Below are positions 26,692 to 38,095 of a DNA stretch of 64,000 bases, one piece after another. Numbering within the stretch: the stretch's first letter is position 1; each line of letters starts with the position of its first letter. Under the pieces are notes generated by a model. That model ran no database searches, was not told the DNA's origin, and worked only from the letters and a program-made list of their open reading frames with translations. The position numbers were made by a program, and so were the translations under genes. The stretch comes from Nomia melanderi (Eukaryota > Arthropoda > Insecta > Hymenoptera > Halictidae), in contig NC_135003.1 of NCBI RefSeq assembly GCF_051020985.1, forward strand, positions 2,628,001 through 2,692,000, written 5' to 3'.

Positions 26692-26764
26692 GATGACTGA
26701 ACAAATGATCACGCCCGGATTCACAGTGACCTATAATCAGACCTTCCTGACACAAACATTTTGA
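26692..26764 (+). CDS. Candidate short terminal exon
   Basis: A 70-bp patch of balanced composition stands out in AT-rich DNA. It follows a T-rich tract and an acceptor-like GCACAG, starts near an in-frame ATG (26692) and encodes MTEQMITPGFTVTYNQTFLT and three more residues before a stop. The frame is also open upstream to 26582, giving a 60-codon product whose middle is hydrophobic (WIFYIFFLYFVYII), like a signal or anchor sequence. Whether it is an exon or a chance island cannot be settled here, and no family is recognised. Confidence 0.2.
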
Positions 26765-26910
26765 ACTTATATTTTACCCTTTCATTACTCTTTTTTTTAC
26801 TGCTAAATAATGTTGTGTTAACTAAACAGTTGAACAATGCAAAGATTGTAAAAAAAGATAACGGTTATCAGCCCAGGCTTTGAACAAATCCACATGTGAT
26901 GCGAAAAGAA

Positions 26911-27339
26911 TTAAAACCTGGCACTCGACAGTTTCCCATTGGAAATATTTAACACTTTCTAATAAACAAAATTATTTCATTTTAATATTCACACATGGAG
27001 ATATTAGATGAAATTTAATATTAATCAGTAAACTGCGTTTGACGAATATACACGTTATATTAAAGCTGGAAACGATACTAATTCGTTCTACGATGAATTC
27101 TTTATTTCTTCAGATACACATGTAATTCTTCTTTGTTTTGATTAAGTTTCTCATTGAAATATACCCTAGATGTCCTATGTCTAACGAATACACACTTCAT
27201 TTTTTAATTTTATCACGCGCAAAACGGGAGATTTTTCAAACTAAATTTCACAGTTAACAGGTTGAACATGAATCTTTATAATTTTGTTGCATCAGATCAA
27301 GTGTTGACTGAGAATCGCCTCTCGAGTGCAAATGGTTAA
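26911..27339. mobile_element. TTAA-ended MITE, longer copy of the 59386 family
   Basis: Left end: TTAAAACCTGGCACTCGACA. Right end, reverse-complemented: TTAACCATTTGCACTCGAGA. They share the ACTCGA core. The subterminal sequences match the element at 59386-59649 over about 35 bp on the left (GTTTCCCATTGGAAATATT against GTTTCTCACTAGAAATATT) and about 65 bp on the right (TAATTTTG...ATCA...TGACTGAG...TCGAGT). This copy is 429 bp against 264 bp, so the other is probably an internally deleted derivative or this one carries extra sequence. No coding capacity. Confidence 0.65.
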
Positions 27340-28370
27340 TAAGTCTGCCTTACGAGCACCCAACTTCTGACGAAACCTGTTGCTACAATCTTCGCGAAAA
27401 ATCGAACAGAAAAACGACTGCGCTCTCGTCCCCGTGTTCCCCGTTTCCCCGATTCATCGTCGATGATGTTAACGAGGCGAAAGGAAGAGTGGACATTGTT
27501 TTTCTGGCCGCGGGACAAGGCGACAGCCGAAGAAACGTAGCTCTCTATCGGACCGCGCGATTACAGGAAATTATACGGGCGACGTTTACGATCCGCGTAG
27601 CGTGCACCCTTCTTCCGCTCCGGGTGGCAGTCGCTAAAAGGCCGGGCGGCACAGAAATTGTATAAATGAAGCGAAAATTCATAAAAGCTTTGCGAACCGT
27701 GTCCGCGGATATCCACGGATTTCCGCGATAAAAGTCCGGAGTGAATGTAAACGACAAAAGTTTTCATTTCATTTCGGATTCAGACGCATCCCTCCCGTTC
27801 GCGAATTATTTTTCTCGTTGTACAGTCCACCCTCTCCCACCAGACTCTGCTCTCGTCCATCGTTTTCCTCGTTTTATCCGCGAGTGGACCGCTATTATTG
27901 TTTCTATATCCTGTCGTGGTTACGGCCATAATAATAGCAATAATAAAAATAATAACGGAGAAAAGGGTTGCGGCCGGCGGCGATGGGACATGACTCGACG
28001 CAACGCTTTTAAAAATGAATAGCCGGTGAAGCGTTTTTAAAAATTCAATTACCGCGACCATAAGAAATTGTTATTATCGAATATGAATGGCGGCGTCCCT
28101 GTGCGTGCGTACGCCGCCGGATAAAAGCGAGCCGGTATCCGCGGACGCCGGTCCATTTCCCCTTAGAAATTTCATTCGACCTTTATCCACCGTGTCCGCG
28201 CTCGATAATAACCGGATATTGCTATGGCTCTGGGTTTCGAGCTCTCTCGGTGTAATAGAAAAAAATGCTTGGTATTACGCCGTTCGAAGGAAAAATTAGC
28301 TTCATGAGAGATACCGTTGGATTCAATGGTGAATTCTTCTCGCAGATGTGAAATATTTCCATAAACATTT
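27340..28370. other. Large CpG-rich block without a recognised gene
   Basis: This roughly 0.9-kb block is among the more GC-rich in the window. Frames at 27545-27767 (minus), 27741-28022 (plus), 27780-28061 (minus) and 28087-28299 (plus) overlap and lack motifs. It contains several ATAATA runs near 27930 inside otherwise CpG-rich DNA. Confidence 0.5.
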
Positions 28371-28379
28371 TGTACTTTT

Positions 28380-29335
28380 TTAACCGTTAAGTGGTATAGT
28401 TCGTCAGACTGCTGGCGAAGTATAAATCAATGCTGCTACATAAATACGTGGGTTGCTGCAAATGTGTTGCGGAAGTATGAGAAAAGTCTCAAATAATTTC
28501 AAACTAATAGTCTTATTGTTTCTCAAAATATTCTGTTTACAAAGTAATACAATTTCGATTATGCTATGTCAATAGTTTCTAAGTTTAAAAATGTGAAGCT
28601 TTATGATAAGAACAAACAAATGAATAGCAGTGCTAGAAATGGCGGGTTCCCGAAACTTTTGCAGCAATCTATGTTGCAATATAAGTTATTCATAATTTCA
28701 ATGATTAGATATTATATTGTGATTGAAAGATGCATGGTTAGCTTCAATATTGTAGGTTATGCTCGAAAGATAATGTAAATAAATCAAAATTTTGAACGGC
28801 CTGCCAGACCGACTGTAGCATCTAATCCTTGGCTACGGCCGAATTTTGAGTCAACGCGTATTTCTAAGAAAGTGTATTGAAACCAGTAAAACACTCAATT
28901 GAACTAAATTAAACCAATATAAAATAATCACATGTATACAAGATATCACTAACGAAAGACGTAATTGATGAATTAGAATTCACTCACGCCTGATATAAGC
29001 GAGATTTTCTGCAATTATTGTCAATAACACTTTACCGGAGCCTATAGGCGCAAATCGTACACTGAAACAAAATTTTTTAAGCACCTTTAGTCGCTAACAG
29101 TAGCCAAGAGGTTAAGGGTCAAAGATGTGTCTAACTGTTTATGGGAATATTCTGGATTGTTGGGCGTATCTATAAATTTCAATAATTCCGTAAGTTATTA
29201 AGTGGAACACATTGTCGCGCGTTAACGAAAGCCGAACTGACCGCGAATCTAGTGAACGTTCACGTGAAATTTGATTTTCACAATTGGTATGCATGGAACG
29301 TGCCGTGTAACATTCACTGGCCACCGAATGGTTAA
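28380..29335. mobile_element. Possible larger TTAA element enclosing another MITE
   Basis: The left edge reads TTAACCGTTAAGTGG. The right edge, reverse-complemented, reads TTAACCATTCGGTGG; 12 of 15 positions agree. If these are a pair, the element is about 956 bp and encloses the MITE at 28822-29115. The match ends after about 15 bp, so two unrelated termini remain possible. A 12-bp palindrome GTGAACGTTCAC lies near 29252-29263. Confidence 0.3.
28822..29115. mobile_element. MITE, 294 bp, with TTGGCTAC terminal repeats
   Basis: Left end: CTAATCCTTGGCTACGG. Right end, reverse-complemented: TTAACCTCTTGGCTACTG. The shared core TTGGCTAC lies at the same distance from each edge, with one base of length difference. 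The left TTAA is decayed to CTAA. The interior is non-coding. Confidence 0.5.
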
Positions 29336-29339
29336 AGTC

Positions 29340-31075
29340 ACCTACTGGTTTTCGTTGACACAATTTTGGTATGACACACTTTTGCCCGGTTCGAAATTGA
29401 TATTTGGAGTTGTAATTGTGCAAATATTAATTCCTCGCCGTGGGAACGTACGATTGAGGTTACTAGAATTTCATTGTTTAACCATTTAAAGCATAATGTT
29501 TTTCTGGAATGCAGACATAGCGTTCACGGATTTCAAATTTAGTTTTAGTCTTGTTCTTATTTAATTCATTTTATCGCTTTATTGCGTTGAAACAAGAATT
29601 TTTATGTCTTTTATACGCGGTTAACAAAACATGTTTTTTTTCGAAACAAATAACATTTATTTTGAAACTATTAAAACGTGTACAAAGGTCACTTATTTCT
29701 TTGTTTCTACATCTTAACCTACAAACTAAATACTAAAAACGTCAAAACTTTTGCATCAACCGAATATTATATGTTTGATATTAAAATAGTGGATATGCGA
29801 TTAAAGTGTTCACTTTATGGTTTATAAGAACATAGAAAGTATTATATGGTTCCATTAAAAAAAATATCGGTGGTCTTGAAACTTTGTAAAAAAAAATGAT
29901 CTTTGGAAAGAATTTTTCTACCGTTGTACAGTAATTTTTAGAAAACATTTGCAGCTCATCCGCACCTTAAAATAATATAATTATGAGAAAGTTTAGACCT
30001 ATTTAAATACTTAATGAAGTAGTTTCATTTCTCAACTGTTGCATCCTATTTTTTAAATTCTTAAAATCGTTCAGAGAATTACGATCGTTAACGTATATCG
30101 AATTTAATTACCTCTTTCATATCCTAAATGTAGTTGGGAGTAGTTTCTAGAAAAGTAAGTAGTATGTACTATCCATGACCAGACAAGTGAAACGAAAACG
30201 ATTTGTATCGACAAGGAGATAATAGGATTTTGCCTTTCACCGTATAAGCAAAGTGCATAATGACAGTTAATGGCCAGGTAAGTGCAATATGGTTCGTGTC
30301 TATTAAGATAAGTAGAAGAAGCTTTGTACTAGTCAGACAAGTGAAGCTTACAGCGTATTTGGTCGGGGAAGCAGAATATTTGAAATACCTGCTCGAGCAA
30401 ACAGAATATATATCTTGTTTGGCCAGACAAATGATATATAATATTCTTATTTTATCATTTCTATTGTTTGCAACGATTGCTATCACCAAATACTTGTATT
30501 TAGCAACACTCATCCCAATTCTTGAAATTTTTCTAAAAAACGTGTTGTATGTATGAAATATAAGAAAGTGTAACAACAAAGGTTTAAGCATTAAATAACG
30601 ATGTACATCAAATTAATTAAATTTTCTTCGTTCGAAATATAGAATTACAATCATTGTAACTATATTATGCTATTAATTACAAATATGCAAATGAGTTAAT
30701 GGAATACAATTTTTCATCTTCCTTATTATTTTTGGTATCAATGTTTAGGGCCACTTTTAGTGCAATTAATATAGTAAAATATGTCAGTGATCGAACAAGT
30801 AAATCCAATCAGTTAAAATCTCTTTCTAATCAGAACAATAAAAATGAGAAAAACATCTGTTTGGAAAACGTAAACGTACCGTCTGTAGCTAAACAACGTA
30901 ACACAATGAAGTACCGTTTTGCGACAAACAAGTAAACAAATGTTCACATCCTAGTACTAAAACCGTCGATACTATAAAGTCAAATATTTGTTATAGACTA
31001 AATGCTAAAGCAGCGATACTCGTAGTATACAGACAGTAAAACTATACTGACCATCAGTTACCAGGCCATTTTTGT
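29340..31075. other. AT-rich DNA, no supported gene
   Basis: This stretch is strongly AT-rich. A 78-codon frame at 30699-30935 (plus) has a mildly hydrophobic N-terminus and a polar Asn/Lys-rich C-terminus and could be a small protein, but nothing else supports it. A short motif related to CCAGACAAGTG recurs at 30179, 30274, 30333 and 30423. Confidence 0.4.
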
Positions 31076-31760
31076 CACCATTACGGATTAGAACAACTCG
31101 ATAAATATTTCCCGACCGTTCGACACACTCGACTCGTATTGATTCTCCTCCGGCAACCAAGTAGCCGTGTTCGGCAGATCTCGGCTGTAGGAAACCGCCC
31201 CCACGTCGAGAGCGTTAACGTGTTTTGAGAGTTTCTGAATGTTTGTTTCACCCATTGTAACGTTTTAACCATTACTGATTCAGTATACTTTTGCGCCAGG
31301 GGTACATATTTAAATTATTATGTTCTTTTTAGAAAATTGTTAAAAAAAGAAAATTTGATAAAATAATTATTAATCGACAATTTAAATTGAGATAATTACA
31401 ATGAATTATAAGTACTAATTATAAATAATGATTGCAATCAAATAAGAGATCACGTTTTAATTATTAATCTTAATACGTAGTTTAGTATAACAAGGATTAA
31501 GTAGAAACTCGTTGCTACATTTAAACATTACACTTTATACACTTCATTATTTCATTTCATTGCGAGCATTATCAGAGATTTCTGAAAATAAATTCCACTC
31601 TTAAGAGGTTAACCATGAAGAAAAAACGTCACAAATGTTGCATCAGCCCTACATTAATGAAAACCAATCCCTACGATTACTAGTGCAACGCACAGTATAA
31701 TCATTCACTCGATAGGATTTAGACGTGCGTCGTACACAACTCATATTTTTAACTCACGAA
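31076..31760. other. Small CpG-rich patch and possible MITE
   Basis: 31080-31220 is CpG-rich. TTAACCATTACTGATTCAGT begins at about 31267, and an outward TTAACC terminus (reverse complement TTAACCTCTTAAGAGTGG) ends at about 31610. These may bound a TTAA element of about 345 bp, but the two ends agree poorly beyond TTAACC. Confidence 0.25.
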
Positions 31761-32360
31761 AAATTTACTTGGTCCACCCTTCCACCCCCGCAATACTCGT
31801 TGCTGTGCGCGCACACGGTATAATAAAAGCGTAAAAAAAAACGGAGAGGAAGTAGGTGTGCCGCCGCGGCCTCTTAGATCTCAGCTTGTGCAACTTTAAA
31901 GAGTAGTTTGTGTCTGGGCAAGCTGCAACGGGGGTTCCGTGCGCCATGTATGCGGCTGCCATAAACGTCTCCCGCTTATATCGGGTGTGCTCGTTTATTT
32001 ATGGCTTATCCGAGCCACCGTCGAGCCACCGAGTCGGCCGATTTCTTGCTAACCCCCCGCCCCGCCCCCGAAACTACCGTAAGTGCATCCGACCCGATTT
32101 ATTGTATCGAGCATTGCGCAATCTTGCCGTCACTTTTGCCTCCGCCGTACTATCTCCATCACCCGCTTCCGCACGCGCGCCTTTCTTTACGCCTCCACGG
32201 GACGCTTCTTCCACTAAACGTGATTTTTCCGTATTTCGCGGATGGAGATGACTGTTTTATTGTAGCAGCGAGGGTGATTCGAAATATTGAGAGCGAATTG
32301 GTGTCGCGATGGAAACGGGGAACGAGTTTGTTGGATTGTTTGTCGAAACTGTTGTGGTTT
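31760..32360. promoter_or_regulatory. CpG-rich block with homeodomain-type sites
   Basis: Within this block GCCATAAACG (about 31958) and CGTTTATTTATGGC (about 31992) form an imperfect inverted pair. TTTATGG/CCATAAA is the core bound by Caudal/Abd-B-type homeodomain proteins. This makes an enhancer possible but does not show one. Frames at 31910-32251 and 32001-32375 overlap each other and look compositional. Confidence 0.2.
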
Positions 32361-32892
32361 GGGAATGTGTGTTGATGAATTTGTGCACTTAGGAATGATT
32401 GAGTGATTTATAATGTTTTTTAATGAAGAGAAATGAAGAGAAATTTATCTTCTTTTTAAAAATAGTGAGGAATATTTGGGGATTGGGTATTATTCTGCTT
32501 CGCGCTGTGTTTGATTATCGGGCGTGTTTTCGTTACTGTATTTCTGTTACTGCACGAAATTAAAATTGGAGAGATGTAGATTATGGTACAATGGAATTAT
32601 TTTAATAAAACAAACATTGAAATTTCGGCATTGAAATAATTAACCGAAGAGCGTGTGTTTCATTTCATAAAAGTTACCGAAATACGTAAAAACAATTCAT
32701 TTCCGCACCAATTAAGGCAGTATCTTATATTCGCAAAATAAATTGTAATTTTCAAAGCAGAAGAGCATATGCTATACCAATATGCAATGAATTATTTTTA
32801 GGTTTCCCTGTAACTTTTATGAAATGTAATGTATATTTTTCTTTTAGACACCAATTCAAATCCACCGGGACGGAGCATTCTTCAACGTCACG

Positions 32893-32950
32893 TTAACACG
32901 TTGAGTGGCACGTTTACGTGACCTTACGTGTACGTTACGTGGGTCTAATG
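32893..32950. repeat. Lone TTAA-type MITE left terminus
   Basis: It begins TTAACACGTTGAGTGGCACG, related to the termini of the element at 39395-39639, and continues with three ACGTG cores about 10-11 bp apart. No matching right end was found downstream. Confidence 0.4.
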
Positions 32951-33201
32951 TATATATTAAAATTTTTCTAAGACCACAAAGACATTTATTAACAGTATGA
33001 AAATAAATCACATATCTAAAACAAAACATACACCCCTAAACCCTTTATTTAATCATCATATAACGTGTCATTTTAAAAGAACATAAAATCGCAAGGATGT
33101 TCTAAAATTTCTATACAAATCATATTACTTTCTCGTTACGTCAAAGTAGTGAATTACTTATTGCAACTCAAGTTACAAGTAAATGTACAAACGACACAAT
33201 G

Positions 33202-33248
33202 GATCGTCAATTTATAGAAGACTTATAGATCGTCAATTTATAGAAGAC
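33202..33248. repeat. 26-bp tandem duplication
   Basis: GATCGTCAATTTATAGAAGA occurs twice with a period of 26 bp; the two copies are nearly identical, so the duplication looks recent. Confidence 0.8.
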
Positions 33249-33289
33249 GATATAAAAATGTTGCTGCATAGAAAATAAATGAAAGGGTC

Positions 33290-33740
33290 CGAATAAGAGC
33301 CAGAGGCTAGACAGTGGTGGCAGGAAAGTGGGAGGGGGAAGGGTGACGGGGTGGGTTTAACTCAGTAAAACGAGTTTTAGAAACAATTTCCAACGACTCG
33401 TCCCAAGCAGACAGTCAACCGTCTCCGCTCGCGAACACGTACGAACGGTCAAAGCTTTGAGTCTCGTCAGCGAGCTCACCGAGCGGAAGCTCTTACCCAA
33501 ATACGTGAGATTTCTAATGAGTCCGCCGAACGTGAGCTTTCAGCGCGCGCGGCAGCTGCGCGGAACGTTTGCCCGGGGGCGACTTTTCGAGGCCACTGGA
33601 AATAATTCGCGCGTTTTCTTGAGCAAACTGAGCGCGAGACCTCTGCAAAATACACCGGCGATCCAGCGCGCGAGACAGTCCTCGCTCTAAGTCCGCTTGG
33701 ATTTCAACGCTCGTGCCGCGAGACGAGATTCGAGGTGAAC
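33290..33740 (+). promoter_or_regulatory. Possible promoter and 5' leader exon
   Basis: A purine-rich (GA-type) stretch at about 33310-33350 is followed by an initiator-like GACAGTCAACC near 33410. Then come about 300 bp of CpG-rich sequence without AT tracts and a donor-like GAG|GTGAAC near 33735. This order fits a CpG-rich insect promoter with a non-coding first exon on the plus strand. A frame at 33457-33690 lies inside but shows no known domain. No TATA box is evident. Confidence 0.2.
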
Positions 33741-33789
33741 GAAAGTTAACCGTCCGATTTTCTTGGGGAATTTCGGGGAATGATTTTAG

Positions 33790-36000
33790 TTCAAACGGCT
33801 GGTGCCACTGGCAAGTTGATGATAGTGTTAGAGAAGACAGGTTTTAAGGAGAGAATAGATTTTTTTGTGAGCCTTAATTTTAGTAAAGAACGCAGCGTTT
33901 GTTCTGATTAATGAATATCCATGTTTGTACTTTTTCTTTTAAAGTTGTGGATTGCAGCTGATTTAATAAAGTATGTAATAATTAGACTGAGGATTGTTAT
34001 ATTTCTACGTGAAACATAAATAATCCGATAAATATTTATAAATACTCTCCTAATTTAGAGACAATTATATTGATATTTGTAGGTACTTGCTATATTTGAC
34101 CAATTGATTTGGTTCCTTGGTTTCAAGTTTTTCATATGTTGCTTATGAAGAAATACTATAATCTCGAAAAATTTCATATGTAGTTTTTATATATGGGGCT
34201 CGTAAACTTTAGTACAAAATTTTTCGGACCTCCATATGATATGAATTGAAGAGCAGAAAAAGCTCGTATAGTATTCTTAACGAAAATTTTGCGATTCTTT
34301 AATTTTGCTCACTGATTTAGATAATTGTCAATATAACATCATCAAGAAACTAGTATACGCTAGTCCCACAATTTACACGGCACTTTTTCACTTAAATTAG
34401 AACACTATTTATGCGGTAGTTTTTATGGGCAATCTTAATTTACGCGATCTGAATTTAGTAATACCGAATAAAATGTACTTTTGTTTTCTGAAATGTCATT
34501 ATTATTATTTCTTTGGTTAGCTTTGTGAAATAAATATGTATTTATAAAACTTATACTTGCTTTTCTTTCCAATATTTTGTTTTCTCTTGTATCGTCAGAC
34601 TCTATTTACGCGATTTTCATTCGCCTAAAACGAATCCACGTGGAACGAATTTCAGCATAAATAAAGAGTCAGATGTATTATTTTCAAGAAAAAGCGATGA
34701 TACTCGATCTCGTCTTCCCTGTCCGAGGACAGGAGCAGGCGTCCCCCAAAATCCGATTATGCCGCTGCCGAACATTCGACCGGTTAATTATTAACATTTC
34801 AACGAGCGGTTGAACGTTTGCTCGTCGTTCAGGGCGCATCTCATTTATAATTCTCGCTCATTTCAAGCTCATTTATTCGTGTTCCAGCCCACCGTGCTGG
34901 GCGACGCGGCGTGCCCCGAATTTCCCCGCCGCTGCCTAATTGGATTTCGCCGGCGCCGCTGGAAAATGACAATGCCGTCGTCATAAAACAATGTCGAATG
35001 ATTTCCATCGGGGATCCATTAATGAGATTTGTACGAATTCTCTTATTTGTATAAATCGTTCGGCACCGAGCGGCGCGCGTTTAGCGTTTCCGACGGTCGT
35101 TGAATTATAGCTCGCGTGCCGATTGGTCGACGCGGGGATGGCTCGCGATCGAAAAATCGCCGGCCGAGTAGGCAATAGGGCGGAAAACAGAAGGGGCAAG
35201 CCAATGTCAAAGCGGTTGTCTACTGACGGGGATCCGAAACAGATTTATGAAGGAATAAATTAAAGGTATCCGGCCTCGAATTAAAATCCCACCGTGTACG
35301 TGCGATTAAACCGTGCCCCGTTGCGTGTAAACCCAATTATCCGGTGACGCGGAATTCGAGGAAGAAACATTGCTTACTATTGCGTGCAAGCTTCGGAGTA
35401 ACAGTGAGCCACGTGGAAGCACGTCAGTATGGAAGCAACAGTGTTAATGACTACGTCTGCCTATTACGATACTTCCAAACTTTTAAATTTCTTTGTACAC
35501 TTCAATATTTTATAGGTAATTCTTGCAGTCTTCAATTTGAATTTTATCAAGTTTTTCTATTTAAATATTTTCAAATGTCTAATGCGAAATGAAAGAGTAA
35601 TTTTATTATTATTAAAATAATGTGAATATTATAATAATAAAAATGTGTAAAGTGGAAAATTGTATACTTCCTTGTATGCACAAATTACTAAATAATTGTC
35701 AACAAAGTGAACTTTCATTCGTTGCTAGGCTACGAAGTTTAAATAGATTTAAGGAAAAACACACTAATTACCAAATTAGTCGATGCTATGTTATTCAGTT
35801 ATACTTTTAAAATACATTCATAAAGTTTGGAAAAAAACCACACATGAGTGAAACTCTATATGAAAGTAACCCAAACCCTTATTCAAACTTAAAAACGCAT
35901 TTTCACAGTAACATATTGAAGAAATCAGATTCTTATCAATAACCGATTGATTATGGTGAATGAATATTTTATTGCCGACATTCAGCCAATTAAAGCTTTT
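33790..36000. other. AT-rich DNA with one CpG-rich block
   Basis: 33800-34680 and 35440-36000 are AT-rich with no structure I can name. 34700-35350 is a CpG-rich block with TAATTA and ATTA motifs and no convincing frame. Confidence 0.5.
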
Positions 36001-37290
36001 TTCGTCCGTTCAAGTAACATCCACCCACAATCTCCAGCGCCCTTTCCCCTTTGACCACAGCGCGTACACGCAAAACACATCGATGCGTCGAGTTCCGAGG
36101 CTCCGAACCCTTTGACCGTTGCCGTGCGGATCTCCAAAGAGGATTATGTATTTGATTTTAACGCGTTTCAGCGGTCGGGGGAGTGGTTTCAAAGCCGGTT
36201 CGAAAAAGAGATCTCCGGCTTACTTTCGCCCATTCGGAAAAGCCTAGCGTGCGCAAAAGGGGGCGCGGTAGAAGCCACCTCCGATGGAGGAGGAAGGGTT
36301 CGTTGCGTGGCGTGGGTTTGTGCTCGTAATCTAAATACGGATACAAAGACGGGGTCAGGTGAAAGAAGACGGTAAAGGCTTTCGCTGACTTCAAAGAGTC
36401 ACCTGATCCCGTGGTCGCATCAGCCGGAGTGCTGCAGGAAGGCTTTGAAAGGAACCAGCTTTCCCCGCTCTCGGACAGGAAGCGAGCCGCGGCAGAACGG
36501 AATTTATCGTCGATATTCCGTTGGCCGGTAATCCACGGGCTACGGCCAATTAACGGAGTCAACATCGGCCGTCGTCGCCGATAATTAAAAGCACGATGAT
36601 CGAGTAATTAAACACGCGGCTCTGGAGTGGCGCAAAGGAGGGAAATTGGAGCCGTAGTGAAAACGAGGGCTTACGAAAAGTAGATCTCCGATGGGTAACG
36701 ATCCATCGTAAATATTATACACCGTTCGCAACAAATATGTCGGGACGTTTGTTTAAAGGTCGGACTGACCAACCGCGTGGCGATGCGGAGGTGTCCGCGC
36801 ATGGATTATAGAAAACGGACACGTGTTTCGCGGCGGGCGGCGATCTCGTATTTGCGCGCTGCTGGATATCACAACCGCGGTGTAATTTCCGGGTAAAACA
36901 ATGGAACGGCCGTGTAATCCGAACGGGTTCGAGGCGAGAGAGAAAAAACAAGTGTAACAAAACGGCGGGTAACACGAAGTCGGATATAATCCCGCATCGT
37001 AAGCAGTTAAGCTGGTCGTGCAAGGTTAACGCGATTAGTCGCGCGCCTGCCGCATAAATTCCGCCGTGGTTTCGCTACCGTCGGAACTTTCATATTCCGT
37101 CCGACTAGCTAAACTTTCCACCCCTTCGCACCCTTTACCACCCTCTTCATTCTGTCAGTCGTAATCCCTTTCGGTCTACCATCAATTACCTCAAGACCCC
37201 CTTGCACCCTTCAAGCAACGTTTACCGTTCCTTAACCGGCAAAGAAAAAAACAACAGGCAAGTTCCGCGAAAGTTCTGAATTAATTCTCG
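36000..37290. other. Long CpG-rich block, no recognised gene
   Basis: Together with the next 0.8 kb this is the longest CpG-rich block in the window. A 135-codon frame on the minus strand (36158-36565) and a 102-codon frame (36715-37023, minus) show no domains. TAATTA-type homeodomain cores occur near 36545 and 36605. Confidence 0.45.
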
Positions 37291-38095
37291 CGACTGAAAA
37301 ATGGCGGGTCCAGGAACGCTGGTGGCGCTAGCGTCGCTCAATATGGCGATCGAGTTTGCTTCTCTCACTTCATCTAGCTACCTTCGTATCTCCCCGTCTT
37401 ACTCTCTCTGTCTCTCGCAAGCGCACTATAGACTCAGGCCATGTATATCTACATGCACACACTCTGATCAGCTCGCACGAGGTTACCGCCGAGAGGTTAG
37501 GTCCTTCCCTCGCAGAAAGACCGCAGATCGGTGCCTGCGACCGCGCTCCTTCCCCCTTGTGTAGCCGACCTACCGTACACTATCTGCAGAACCTTACGGG
37601 AACCGGATGATCCCCTTGCCCTGGGGCTCCGAGACAGCCTGTTCTCGCGGTACCCGGTTAGGCTACTGGGTGGCCAATCCGGCGGCCCACTTATCGGCGG
37701 AATTTCGCTGGGGGTGCGTTTGGGGCTCCGAGACAGCCTGTGCCCGCAGTGCCCGGTTAGGCTACTGGGTGACCAGTCCGGCGGCCCACTTATCGGCGGA
37801 ATTTCGCTGGGGGTTCGTTCGGGGCTGGGCGCCAGCCACGGATATTCCGGACACTGAGATTTGTCTCCGGCGAGTGCCACCCCCGAGAGGCGCTGCCGAC
37901 CTCCGATATTGATTTTCCGGGGAAAGCAGAATAGAGGTGTGCCTATGATATGCCGCCGACCGGCTGGCCCGCCATCGGAGACACCGGACTGGAGGCTGGA
38001 GAACGAGATACGGGCGCGGACTGTGGCCGAAAACGCGACTGAAATGAGCGAGATTATGCGGGAAGCAGGCTAACTAGCGTTCTGCGGTAGTGGCT
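37290..38095. other. GC-rich locus containing a 99-bp tandem duplication
   Basis: The locus is GC-rich throughout and is open in overlapping frames on both strands (37497-37880 minus; 37531-37857 and 37607-37912 plus). Because the duplicated unit is 99 bp, any frame stays open through both copies. On the minus strand this gives a 33-residue Ser/Pro-rich repeat containing TPSEIPPISGPPDW. It could be a repeat-containing coding exon, but no start, splice or homology evidence picks out one frame. Confidence 0.3.
37623..37820. repeat. Tandem duplication, 2 x 99 bp
   Basis: Copy 1 is 37623-37721 and copy 2 is 37722-37820. Both start GGGGCTCCGAGACAGCCTG. I count 8 differences in 99 positions (92% identity), clustered near the 5' third. 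Only the first six bases of a third copy are present. Confidence 0.9.

Noticed and set aside
30169..30591. 140-codon minus-strand frame in AT-rich DNA
   Set aside because: Its translation is hydrophobic as AT-rich DNA tends to give, and it runs across the recurring CCAGACAAGTG motif.
36158..36565. 135-codon minus-strand frame
   Set aside because: No domain, start context or splice support; lies in the longest CpG-rich block.
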